Positions 53,601-64,000 of a DNA stretch of 64,000 bases are shown here, in pieces. Every line of letters begins with the position of its first letter. The first letter of the stretch is position 1. The stretch is from Narthecium ossifragum. Lineage: Eukaryota > Streptophyta > Magnoliopsida > Dioscoreales > Nartheciaceae. The translations under genes were made by a program, and so were the position numbers. The notes beneath the pieces are model-generated. The model was not told the DNA's origin and made no database searches. It was given only the letters and a program-made list of their open reading frames with translations. The stretch spans positions 3,926,130 to 3,990,129 of the forward strand of contig OY986966.1 of NCBI GenBank assembly GCA_963920575.1, in the 5' to 3' direction.

Positions 53601-56339
53601 TTAACAAGGAAAAAATAAGTCTTTTTTGTTGACAAATTCACTTCGTTTCATGGCTTCAGAAGTGGTTGGTGCTTTTATGCATTGGGACTGGGCTACTGAG
53701 TTTGCAACAGGAGCAATCTAACATGTCAAGTAATGATACAAATAAGTACAAATCCATTCATTGTAGCTGTGTCTTTTCTGTGTAAGTAAATTTACCAGAT
53801 TATGGAAGAGCTGCCCATGGAATTTCGTGAGTAAAATTCTGATTTTACATAGACTAGTCTTGATAAGTTTTACTATTGAACGAAAGATGCCCAAGTGAAA
53901 GGAGGCCAAAAAAATTGGGGGCTGGGTAGTGACATTTTATGAAAGACGAGTAGCTTCAGATTTATCCTTCTATGCTAGATACTGCTTCTGCATTTAGCAG
54001 ATTTGTTATTTGAATCTTTATGCATGTTCTTGTCCGATACAATTGCTTTGGTTATCGTGCTAGCTTAATGTCAAGGTTTCCCATCCCCCATCTTTCAGGC
54101 ATTATGCTTGGGTTTCTATATCCTGAATAAGAAATATCATGTGCTCAGTTGAAAATTTGTTTGATTATTTTGATTTGAATAGCTTTGAGTCCTGCTTGCC
54201 TTCCTCTATGATGTTTTCTAACGCCGTTTTCCCCCTTGCATGTCTCCTGGATCTAAATCGTGGCTTGGAGTTAAATGAAATTTCTTTCAATAATACGTTC
54301 AATAACATTCAATCAGGTTAATCCAACTCTTTAAGCAACAATGCTTGATTTCCTTACAGGCGATCCACTGTTATAGAGGACATTATAGCTGAACAACAAG
54401 GTGCTCTTGTAAATCATGATGATGGTGAAGAAGGAGCAAACATTTACAAGATCCTTGAAACGGCTGCTGAGCCTGAATTACTGATGGCAGATATGAGTTC
54501 AGAGCAGCTAAGTTCTTTTGCAACATATCAGGCAAAGCGAGAGGTGTGTATTTGGAAATGTTATCTTACAATTTGTTAAAACATGGAAGATATTGTAAAA
54601 GATAGGCATGGTGTACTTCAGGAGATCAGGCAATCTGATATACTGAAGAAGATAGAGGAGGCTTTGAAAGATGCTGGCCTTACTTCCAGGGAGGTCACCC
54701 CCTTTATGAGAGTAAGGGTGGTAGGTCTAAGAAGTAAAGATTCATCTAAAAAGGGCCGTCCAAGGGAAGGCTTGATCACAATCTGGAACCCAACAGAGAA
54801 GCAGGTCAGTATCTTTGACTATTGCTGCAGACCTCTTGGATTATGAGAAAACCTTCTGGAATCAGATCCAAGTTTATTTAATGATACTGAGAAAAAGAAG
54901 AAAATATTATTCTTATATGGTAATTTGCAGTTTGCAATGTTATATTAAGACATGTCTTTTATTCTGCTTATCACGTCGATCATTACTTGGCAAGTACAAT
55001 TTCTGAGTCTTGAGTAACTTACTTTTCAAGAATGCATTCATCTATTGCATCCTGTGAGTAAGTTTCTTATTATTCTTCCTATAAAAGGAATTCTTCTTTT
55101 CACATCTCTCAAATAACTCCTCTTCGTTCTGGTTATACCAGTGGCTGAACTTTGTTTCTTGTTGATTAACATTCAGCAGAAACTTGATTTCCTTTTTTTT
55201 TGTCCTCAATTAACATCTAGCAGAAAGTTGATCTGGTGGAAGGGCAGATATACTCTGTTACCGGACTAATGCCGCTGAGCTTTGGTTGTGATATTATCTA
55301 CTTACAAGGCAGAGGATCTTCAACTCTGTGGAAATCTATCCCATCTAAAGAAATTGAGAAGTTTGAGTAAGGAAAATTTATGCTATATTTTAGTTAGCTT
55401 AAGCGGTGTTGGTCTTGAATCAGCTTCATGTTTTCCAGGCCATTCTTCACCCCCCGCAGATCAATCCCATTGTCAGCTTTGGGGGAGGTGGCTCTAGCTA
55501 GGTCAGCCCTTAGATTCTGCCGTCTTCAGCTTAATTTTTATGCTGCTTTTTCACATTAATCTGGATTACCTGGATGCATTTCTTCCCTATTCTGATCCTG
55601 TGGGCCGGTTCAGTGAGTTTGATATTGCAGCTGTAGTTGTGCATGTTGGAGAGACCTATGTATGTGGTCGTCAAATAAAGCAGTGGTTGTTTCTGGCTGA
55701 TGGATCAAAATGTAGCTCAGAGAATGAAGAACCTTATGACTGTCTGCTTGCTGTCAGTTTTTGCTCATCCATAAATGACAATGATTCTTCCACCCTTGTC
55801 AGTCATAGTATTTCAGGAACCACGGTGAGTTGTTTCAAGAATGTGTTATCCAGAATCAGATTTCGGTACCCATGCTGCTCTTTGTTTGTGCTCTTGGAAT
55901 ACTCATGATAGCTCATTGTAGAAGTACAGACAGCACAATGATGGTAGACCAGTATTATGATATCTCTTTGTGGTGGTAATCCATTGTTTTCGCTTCTTAC
56001 TATTGTCCAATGCACTTCTACAGGTTGCCTTCTCTAATCTTGTAAAGAGAACAAGAGACCAGATGAATCGTCTTTGGGTAGCAGAAGCAACAGATAATTC
56101 AGCGTACTCTCTTTGTTGTAACCTTCCTAGTGGCCACCTCAAACAAGCCGCAGATAGTGTTCAGAAATGGGAAAAAGAATCTTGTCTGGTGAGATAAAAT
56201 TCACACGAAATGACAAAAATGTTGCTTGTGTTTTCTAAGTTTTTTCTTCCCCCCCTCTATTTGACAACCTGACTGTTTGCAGGCTATTCAGAAGCTAAGG
56301 GAAAGAGTGCTATATATTGTCAATGATTTCCGAAGATAG
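47674..56339 (+). CDS. BRCA2: BRCA2 homologous-recombination mediator
   Basis: A 22-exon model keeps one frame to about 1259 residues. Exons: 47674-47842, 47915-48217, 48297-48431, 48621-48755, 49302-50253, 50345-50388, 50479-50606, 50690-50844, 51527-51649, 51734-51970, 52062-52143, 52240-52290, 52395-52470, 52586-52697, 52778-52849, 54360-54543, 54622-54804, 55224-55366, 55439-55501, 55614-55824, 56024-56188 and 56283-56339. BRCA2 loads RAD51 and DMC1 on single-stranded DNA. Six BRC-type repeats start near residues 77, 127, 170 and, further on, in exons 4 and 5 (two). They carry F(R/Q)TGSG cores; the third has Cys for the key Phe. The helical domain (ADNAATYKFHHASGF) and three OB folds (WVVNHYKWIVWKL; IELTDGWYSLDAILD; FDIAAVVVHVGETYV) follow, ending IVNDFRR. 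The donor of exon 5 (CG|GTTGG) is weak. Arabidopsis BRCA2 is of similar size. Confidence 0.93.
51097..51122. repeat. Poly-C tract in BRCA2 intron 8
   Basis: 26 consecutive C residues. Nearby, two short direct duplications (GATTCTAAAAAACTTGAC, and CACTAGCTAAAATTGATGTG) also mark the intron as slippage-prone. Confidence 0.9.
52850..54359. other. BRCA2 intron 15
   Basis: 1.5 kb. No insertion or gene recognised. Confidence 0.4.
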
Positions 56340-56598
56340 GATTTTGGTTTTGCTTAGCTACCACTATGAGTAAGTGGACTTTCTTACATGCTAAATCTGT
56401 ATTGCATGATTAGTTCCTTTTCTGCTATACCATTCCAGGATAGGTAGTTTGTATGGTAGTAGTATTCTCGAGTGTATTCCACTGTATTTTTCTGGGATTT
56501 CTTTGGTTCTTGCCCTCATCACCGTTTGTTACCTTCAGCAAAAAAAGCTGGGGCAATTGCAAGATGCATACAATGCTTTTTAAGTATTAGCATGGAAC

Positions 56599-57357
56599 TT
56601 AGATTCCGCAAAATGGAATGGGTTTTGTGATCCATAGCTTTTCAGCATCTTCTATTGCCAATTTTTCAGGATACATACTGATTTTGTAACTCCCATCAGT
56701 ACCTTTTGTAGTTATATTGATCATTCCTTCCATGGGATAAACAACAAAGCACCTCCATGGAAGTTTAAGTTGTCTTTGGACACTGATCGTAAGGTGGAGG
56801 GTTTCTTTGGTCTTGCCACTCCCTGGAGCCACATCCCTTTCTAGAGTGAAATGCATCTCCTGGTAACTCGCAATCCATTTATACAAAAAGCTGCTATACT
56901 TGTATTATTATTTGTCAGGAGATACATCTTAGCATTTCTAAGCTTCTGATCTGACTTTGTCTCGATATTCATTTTGTACCTTTATCATGTGTTATTATTA
57001 TCTTTGCCTTGTTTTTACTCTTTGACATATTGTTGCTTATAAACAGACAGCTGGAAAAATGATATCAACATAGCTTGGGCTACACAAGTTTGCTATAGAG
57101 CCTACAAACTTCAAAGGGCAGTAATTTCGGAGTCAAGCATTTTCTATGTTCATGGAGTCTGGATCATCCTTTCGTTGTTTATGGGGTGGGGCTATCCTAG
57201 TATGAAAAGGTTGGAAATGAAGGTTGTTTTCAGCGAAATGCAAGTCGCCATTGCCTTTTTTCTTTGCCTGTAGGGAATGTTTAACAGAGATTTTGATAAG
57301 CGAAAGTGATAGTGAAAGAGGAATATTTATAGGTCCAGGTCTGACGAGTTCACTCAA
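56599..57357 (-). other. Unrecognised small minus-strand gene or remnant
   Basis: A TATAAATA box (about 57326-57333, minus) is followed by a short frame MATCISLKTTFISNLFIL that looks like the start of a plastid transit peptide but soon stops. About 400 bp downstream, a 95-residue frame (56886-56599) has a clean acceptor (TAGCAG) and reads WIASYQEMHFTLERDVAPGS, then LPWRCFVVYPMEGMINITTK and ends WITKPIPFCGI. The second part looks like genuine coding sequence, but I do not recognise the family. No joint frame links the two parts without a break, so it may be a decayed gene. Confidence 0.35.
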
Positions 57358-58448
57358 TTCATTGCACCATTTTTTCGCCCCCTCAGACTGAAAATTCTGC
57401 TATCATGGCCAACCATGGCGTTACAACGGCATCAGTTCCAGGATTCTGGGTAACAGATTGAAGGCAGGCATTACTCATATGGTAGTCAACAGCATTCATG
57501 CCTATGGGCCAACACAACAGTGACTAAAACTAATGGGAAGAGGTGAAGTTATGTATCCATAATATAGTGAATAGACATGTTCTACAAACAAATGCTGCAT
57601 TGTCTTCAAATAGATGTTGCACCTCAGGCATGGCTTGTTTGAGATCATTCGAAGGTGTCCGAACACGGGACAGCTTCTCTACCCTCAACAATCTTGTTCA
57701 TTCTTTGTTAGGTGTCTAAGATTTTCCTATATTCTGAAAAACTACCTACACTGATATTTACACTATTTATATTTTTGTAAGCCCATGTTTTCTGTTAGTC
57801 AACCAATTTTAACTTAATCCAAAAATGATCAAAGACCCATCGTCAAACTACCTACATTTGAATAAAAATAAGGATTATTTTGGACGTTCTGGGCCACATT
57901 AGTACTGGTTGACTCAGGAAGATGGATGGTTGCAACAAAATGCAAAATTTATGTTTCGGATACAAATTTGGAAAATATAGATAGTAGTTTTTCTCAATAT
58001 ATATGCAAAAGACCTTATCATTATTCCAAACATTTCCACTTAATAAATCACCCGAGAATGGTCATCTCTAAGATTCCAATCAACCAAGCAGGGGAGCCTT
58101 TCAAATTGGTAATCATCAACCAAACAATCCCTGGTCTCGTGCATCCTGCCATTTACTGTTGGTTTAGACTGAAATCCTCTCCCAAGACTTCCAAAGCATC
58201 ACGGATTGATGTTTCTCATGACAAGAGGCCATCCATGTGTCTCTAATATTCGAAACGTAATTAGCTTTGCTAAGCATCTACAGGTCCTATATACCCATAC
58301 GAATCATAGTCAAATGGATGTTAGATTTATCATATGGCTTGTTCTAATTTGTACAAAGTCACATACATTGTAGTACATGGATTTGCCCTGCCAAAAGCAT
58401 TCCAGGGCATCAAGTCAACAATCCACATTTTAAGTGGAAACACAAGTA
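57358..58448. other. Intergenic; 3' flank of the TBL gene
   Basis: No gene recognised. The last few hundred bases should hold the TBL 3' UTR (minus strand). Confidence 0.4.
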
Positions 58449-61400
58449 TCACAAAGAATTGTAGAGTAGTTCATTCCAAACGTCAGGAACCCCTGGTAAA
58501 CACCAATGTATACAGTCAGCATAGCTCGCGGGATTAGCCAACTGCTGTTGGGAGAATGTTTCCCAGAACTTCCGGTAGATAGAAGGATGCCCATCTTTCC
58601 GGTATTCTGACAGCTGGGTGATGTTAAGAACTGTGACTTTTGGACCCAGCTTGCCGAGAATGTCATCCACCATGCGCACTGTCATTAGATCAGACCCTTC
58701 TCCCCAGTGACCTTCAATGTCGATAGGAGTTTTCTCCTGGAAGCAGTTCCCCTCACTTCCTGGATTCCACTCGCGACTCCTGTAAGTACCAAGGCAGGTT
58801 ATATATCTTCACAAAATCCTTAAAAAGTACGCATTGTAATCCATGGCCCTAAACCAAGGTAAAAGGCTCATCTGAAAGACAAGAGAATGCACTGCTTATA
58901 GGACATCCGTTTTGAAGTGGCCCCTTATGACTGATATAAACTCTCACCAGAGATGTGTGGGTGACATGGTGACAAAGAAGACTCTCTGTCTCAGGGGATT
59001 TACACTCGAAGCAACCCAATCTGCCCATGTCTCCAGGGCCAACCTCATGGCATCTAACCCATTTGCTTCTTCACAAATGGAATCCTCAGTACTCCATCTG
59101 CAGTAAAAGAAGCATGTTTTGTGAACAAAAAGCAAGAACCATGAATTCTACGCCAACAATATTTCTCTAAATCTTGCAAAAGCCTGTTTTTAGCTCAACT
59201 TTCACTTTGGCTAAGGAGGGTTACATCCTTAACCACTATGACATTTGCTAGTGCAGATCTTAAAAGAGGATTACTTACAGCAATTTTATCTTGGGCCCAC
59301 TTCTCCACCACAAGTATGTGTTGAAAACCAGTATATCTGCATCCGTCCACTGAGATGTGTGCTTGAGAATTGAGTCCGGGCGGATGATCCTGTCATCTAA
59401 TCTATGATTTACCGGATCATCAGAATTTGACTCCACAATGAGAGGTGCCCAGTAAAACTCAACTGAAGCATTATATTCCTGCATATGAAAAGCAAATATC
59501 TACATAAGAGCGCACAGCCAATGGATTAATTCATTGTATCCATTTGTCTACATATGTGCTTGAGTAATTCCAAGTATTTCTTGTTGATATAACACTAACA
59601 GTAAACAGAAAGACATGTGATCAGAAAAGGATCAAAAGTGCATTGAGACCTTAGCAATTGCCACAATCACATGGTTTACATGTTGTCTTTTCTATACAGG
59701 GCTTGTGGTCATACAAGAAATCTAGTTGAAACATTCCTGTTTTGTTGATCTATATAGATGACCAACTTGAAAACGAAAAGGTGAAGATTTTCAGGTTCAA
59801 AGATAAATGGAAATTCTTTGTTTCACATCAACTACCAGGGGACCTAGTTGTCATTCAGTTTGTCAACGCAGTGTACCTCAGCCTTGAAAATGGTCAAGGC
59901 AGCATTTGGTGACATTGACTTCTTGCCAGCAGGAATGAGGGATTGTAAGAGGCAAACCATGGATATCCATTGGCCTCTGTTGAGCGAATCACCCACAAAC
60001 ATCAGCCTCTTACCTCTCAACTTCTCCAGCATGCTTGTAGCATTCCACCTGGAGGAAACACAAGAAAAATACCAGAAATAATTTAACGCCACTTTTGCTT
60101 GGCACATACAAGCAAGAATGAAGAAAGATTGATTTGATATGAATTAGCAAGGCCACTTCTCGTGAGCCAATGAGTGCTACAAAATGCCAATAAACAAAGC
60201 ATGAATCAATCATTGCTAAATCCGTCTTCCAGTGAATCCAAATGGATCTAAGCCTCTTTAGACAAACATTCATTACCACCTTAACCTATATATATTTCTT
60301 ATGCATCCAGGTTCATGAGTTTGTTATGAAGCTCAAGCTGGTTTAAGGACTCGTAGCGAGACACTCAAAGATATCAGTAGACAAAGCATTAGCATTATCA
60401 CACAATGAAAATATAGTAACTAGATTTGTCAAAACGGGTAACAAGATAGAGCCAGGGAGGCTTCAAAAAACAAAAATTCCCACAGGAAAACCAAAATGTA
60501 CCCCTATTGCAAGAGGTTTTGTTGACTTATTTTTCTCATCTATAGTTATCTCCATTTCATTAAAAAAAACACTGGAACTGATGCATAAATTGAGCACCAA
60601 CCAGATTTCCCATATGAACCCGCAGAAATGCTGAGTTCAACACAGGCAATTCGATAAACGAATAAACTACAAGCTAAGCTGCCACCTAAAAGTAGGAGCG
60701 GACATGTGACATTGGAATCAGACTTGAATATGACTCTACGATGATGGCACTGTCCTAACAATGGGACTTACTTCTGCTTTTATCCAAAACTGATTGGCAG
60801 AACAATTAATTGCAGTTAAACCCCACAATGCATAGCTGATCTGTCTTGGATTTCTATTCCCCTAGAAAAATCCAAATTGCTCCCAACCTACGTCCATGAC
60901 CAAATACATCGACACCCACATCTCTTTCCAGAAACCTTAAGCTCCCAAAGATCGAACAAAATCACATAGAAATGTCCCCTTTTTTCCTTTCAATTCTTTC
61001 TTGGAAACATATCCTCGTACCTCATCACAATCGAGATCCATAATAGAATTAATCTAGAAAGCGACCCCATAGATTAAGATGACTCACCCACCAATGACCA
61101 AATAAACATCCAAGAATCACTAACTAATGTTACGCACAAGCATCAGAAGAAGAGATTGTCAAGCAACTCTAACCCTTTCAAGTCGCAGCCATGCGGCTGC
61201 CACCGCCACCGCTGGTACTCCTTGTCCGGCCGGCCGTGTTTAGTGCATGCCAACTGGTCCGACATCCATGGGCAGCCACCCTCATCATACAATGGCCGCG
61301 AACTCTCATCATAAACCCACCTCCCCTTAGACAAATCACACCCATCTGTCCCCCTCTCACTGCTCATCCAGCCATTCTCCATCGCCGGGCCACGCCTTCC

Positions 61401-61736
61401 TTCGTACTCCCGAGGTGCCGAGCAAGCTCTCGACCAATCCGATCCACCTAAAACAAGAAACCCAATTCAGCATTCTACACAAGAAATCAAAGGGTTTGAA
61501 GCATCGGCGAGAGTAAAGGTACTGTATAGTTTACCATCTAAGACGAACTTCTTGGTCTGGGCAGTGGAGGCGTTGGTGGTGATGAAAGTGGTAAAGGAGG
61601 GGTTTTTATCGGCGGTCTCGGCGTGATCGTGGAGCCGCTTGGAGTTCTGGTTGCCGAGAAGAGAGGAGAGCAAGAGGAGCGAGAAGAAGAGAACAAAGAG
61701 GGAAAGCTGGGTCTTCTTCATGCTCCTCTTCTGCAT
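58449..61736 (-). CDS. TBL: Trichome birefringence-like (TBL, DUF231) polysaccharide O-acetyltransferase
   Basis: Six exons on the minus strand in continuous frame: 61736-61535, 61447-61174, 60048-59877, 59478-59279, 59097-58948 and 58779-58449, giving 442 residues. The N-terminus is a short cytosolic tail and one membrane anchor ([18 protein letters not shown]), typical of Golgi type II proteins. A PMR5N domain follows ([51 protein letters not shown]). The DUF231 esterase-like domain has GDS in [11 protein letters not shown] and the paired DxxH in [18 protein letters not shown], so catalytic Ser, Asp and His are present. [11 protein letters not shown] is typical of the xylan-acetylating TBL28-TBL35 group. 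The exact member and sugar position are not determinable here. Met at 61721 (MKKTQ) is an alternative start. Confidence 0.93.
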
Positions 61737-61839
61737 GGGGGTCAGTGGAAGAGAGTGGGTTTTGGAGGGGTTTTGGGGATGATAAGCTCCAACCTTCCAA
61801 AGATTGGTTCTGAAGGGGAACAGAGATGGAAGAGGTGAC

Positions 61840-61862
61840 TCTCTCTCTCTCTCTCTCTCTCA
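61840..61862. repeat. CT/GA microsatellite in the TBL 5' leader
   Basis: About eleven CT repeats roughly 100 bp upstream of the TBL start, i.e. (GA)n on the coding strand. GA-rich leaders are common in plant promoters and bind BBR/BPC factors. Confidence 0.8.
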
Positions 61863-62352
61863 CTCGCTCATGTGTACTTGCTTTTTGCCAGACATGCTGC
61901 CAATGAATGTGGGGAAGATACATGGGCAGAATGTTTTGAGCGAATGGTCTTCTGCGTTTGCTGTATTAGGGTCAGGGCATTTTGGGCTCAGCAAATCTGA
62001 AATAAGAGGTGGGAGAATTGAAAATAAAATAATAATTATTATTTGTAATAAAATAATATTAGTAGTTGGAATGTGAATAAATGAATAATAATTATTTCGG
62101 ATAGAAAAAAAATATATTTGAAGATAAGTACGGCTTTTATTCCCATATCAAATATGGGGAAACTTAATGGTTAGATTTAGTTGTGATTTGCATGCATTTT
62201 CTACGGTAAGGATTACTTTTTGCTAATTTTGTATCATTTTCTTTCTTTCTTTGTCACTCTATTACTTTATTTTTATGGATTCAATCTCTAGATATGGTTT
62301 GATAATGAAACGTAATTTATTGTGTTAAATGATTGAATTCAAGATGGGTCAC

Positions 62353-62360
62353 TCCGAATT
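62353..62360. repeat. Left target duplication of the hAT element
   Basis: TCCGAATT, repeated exactly at 62940-62947. Confidence 0.85.
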
Positions 62361-62939
62361 AGGCGTGTAAACAACCCGAGTCGTGCCAATCTCTACCATG
62401 TTCAAACTCGTTTGTTAAGCTTCTTATCGAGCTTAAGCTCGAGCCGAGCTTGAATCAAGCTTTCCAAAAGCTGTTCGAGCTCAGTTCGTTAAGATAATGG
62501 TGAGTTCGAGCTCGTTCACAAGCATGGTCATGAACAGCTTATCGAGGTTGTTTGCTAGCAGTTAACCAGGCACGTTCGTGAATACAAAATGAACCCACTC
62601 AAAAAAAAAATTAAGTGAATACTAAATAAGCAAATGAAAAATATGGATTGTAAGTCTAAATAACCAAAAAAATATAAACTTATAAGCATGTTTACGAACG
62701 AGTAATCAAGTATATTCACGAGCATGTTCATGAATGAGTTATCGAGCCTATTCACGAACGGGTAATCGAATCTGTTTGCGAACCTTCTCATCTCTGTTCA
62801 AGCTCAGCTCGTTTACTAAATGAGCTTAAATTTCTTATTCAAACTCATTCATTTACCTTACCGAATGAACATAAACGAACCCTTATCGAGCCCGTTCACG
62901 AGCTGTTCATCCAATGTACTTGTTCGCTTACACCCCCAG
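62361..62939. mobile_element. Non-autonomous hAT element (579 bp)
   Basis: Flanked by an exact 8-bp duplication TCCGAATT (62353-62360 and 62940-62947). The left end starts AGGCGTGTAAAC, and the right end, reverse complemented, starts CTGGGGGTGTAAGCGAAC. These short inverted termini and the 8-bp target size are diagnostic of hAT transposons. The interior is full of GAGCTCGTTC and TTCACGAACG-type words in both orientations and has no transposase. Confidence 0.85.
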
Positions 62940-62947
62940 TCCGAATT

Positions 62948-64000
62948 GTGTTTTTTGGACTTTAAATATTTTTCTTTTCCTAAATATTTTGTAGTATTTG
63001 CTGCATTTTAAATTCCACTTCTTGGAATTTGCTACTTATTATCCTAAGCTCATGTTTAGAGCTCGATTTTTGAATGTTGGGTAAGAACAAAAAAGTTATA
63101 AAAAAAAAGTGTGCCAAGTAGCTTACATTAATTTGAAAAATAAAGATTATAAATTTCATTTTTGCATTCTGTATATAAGCTGGAGATAAGGAATTGGTGT
63201 GTATTGGATGTGGTCAAACCTCGAATCACTTTTTTTTTTCCGATGAGTTGAGCCCAAAGATTAGAATTACAAAAGCTTATCCAGCGGCAGTCGACCGTAC
63301 TCCGGTTCTCAAACAATAGGCACCCCGAAAGATCGACACGACCGAGCTATACCATCGTCTATTACATTGTCACCCCGGGGGTTAGGAGTGAACAAAACAG
63401 ATCCTAAAATGGACACCTAAAACCAAACCTCGCACATAGTTTTCTCTATACCTTGTGTCCAAACCCGTCTTCCATTAAGGACATCAACGGCACTTTAATT
63501 TCCCCAATTTCAACCCAAGTTTCACCTTTGGACTCTCACTACCTGAACATAAAAGATATTACCTAAGCTTCCTGTAAATCTGACTGAAAAAATGCAAATG
63601 TCTTAACTTGTTCTTTTATTTTCTTATTATTGGTTTGCAAGACTTAGCAAAATATGCAAGATTTTATCAAAACATGGAGAGATTATGATCTGCTTTGAAT
63701 TTTCTAACATGCTAACTTGTTCTTGATCTCTACAGTATAATATTTTGAGACTTTCCAAGATTAGAAAATGAGAATGTTTTTAAAATGCTTTCTGAGAAAG
63801 TATCAACATAATTACATGAAAAGCTCTGCTGTTCCTAAGCCCGGCCCAATACATCGAACAGCCCGATACATATGGAGCCGAGGCATCAAGGGTAGATTGA
63901 TCAAGGTGGAGCTTGCTCATGGGTCCAAGGGCTTCCTTTATTGGGCCCAATGCATGGGCCTTGCTGCGCTTCCTGGACTGTGGGACCTTGCAGCTAATAC
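62948..64000. other. Right end of window, probable old repeats
   Basis: No gene seen. A poly-T run at 63231-63239 followed by CCGATGAGTTGAGCCCAAAG-like sequence may be a retroposon tail in reverse. The last ~170 bp (from 63835, GCCCGGCCCAATACATCGAA) look like an LTR or other repeat entering the window. Confidence 0.3.

Noticed and set aside
57926..58246. 106-residue plus-strand frame
   Set aside because: It lies in the 3' flank of the TBL gene with no recognisable motif, splice partner or start context.

Overview
This window is nuclear DNA of a flowering plant. The evidence is many short-exon genes with GT-AG introns, plant-only families (CLASSY, TBL, DREB2, THA8-like PPR, plant BRCA2), and abundant plant transposons. 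I cannot fix the species. The gene-sparse, retroelement-rich layout and the gene structures would suit a non-grass monocot, but that is only an impression.

Left end (1-5.6 kb): one exon of a PHD-finger gene at the window edge, a CACTA transposon terminus, a small two-exon proteinase inhibitor I gene (-) with a TATA box and a cluster of seed-type RY elements, and a two-exon THA8-like PPR gene (-).

Central composite (5.6-28.9 kb): the window's most unusual object. A ~23 kb block is bounded by an exact 10-bp direct repeat (CTAGCCAAAA at 5623 and 28903). Just inside lie inverted 43-nt termini matching at 32/43 positions. This is the signature of a Mutator-like element. It carries broken host-gene pieces: a neprosin domain, fumarase twice in opposite orientations, and tRNA pseudouridine synthase (TruA) twice. 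It also carries a ~2.5 kb minisatellite with a 22-bp unit and a nested, young, 11.2 kb Athila-like LTR retrotransposon that has gag-protease and a late ORF but no reverse transcriptase or integrase. The insertion separates the THA8-like gene (-) from a probable mitochondrial ribosomal protein gene (+). Before the insertion these two organelle-protein genes lay head to head, with start codons about 234 bp apart.

Middle (29-37 kb): the mL40-like gene, a decayed LINE (-), a DREB2-type AP2/ERF gene (-) with an internal 26-residue repeat and a promoter holding a perfect heat-shock element and ABRE/G-box sites, and an LTR-like remnant.

Right part (37-64 kb): a CLASSY (SNF2, RNA-directed DNA methylation) gene (+) whose promoter and first two coding exons were recently duplicated upstream as a truncated copy, with a Copia LTR/PBS fragment now in the live copy's upstream region. 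A foldback MITE follows, then a complete 22-exon BRCA2 gene (+, about 1259 aa, six BRC-type repeats), an unrecognised small minus-strand gene or remnant, a six-exon TBL (DUF231) O-acetyltransferase gene (-), and a non-autonomous hAT element with an exact 8-bp target duplication. No tRNA, rRNA or CRISPR was seen. Exon models were built by hand from splice sites, frame continuity and family knowledge; nothing was searched.
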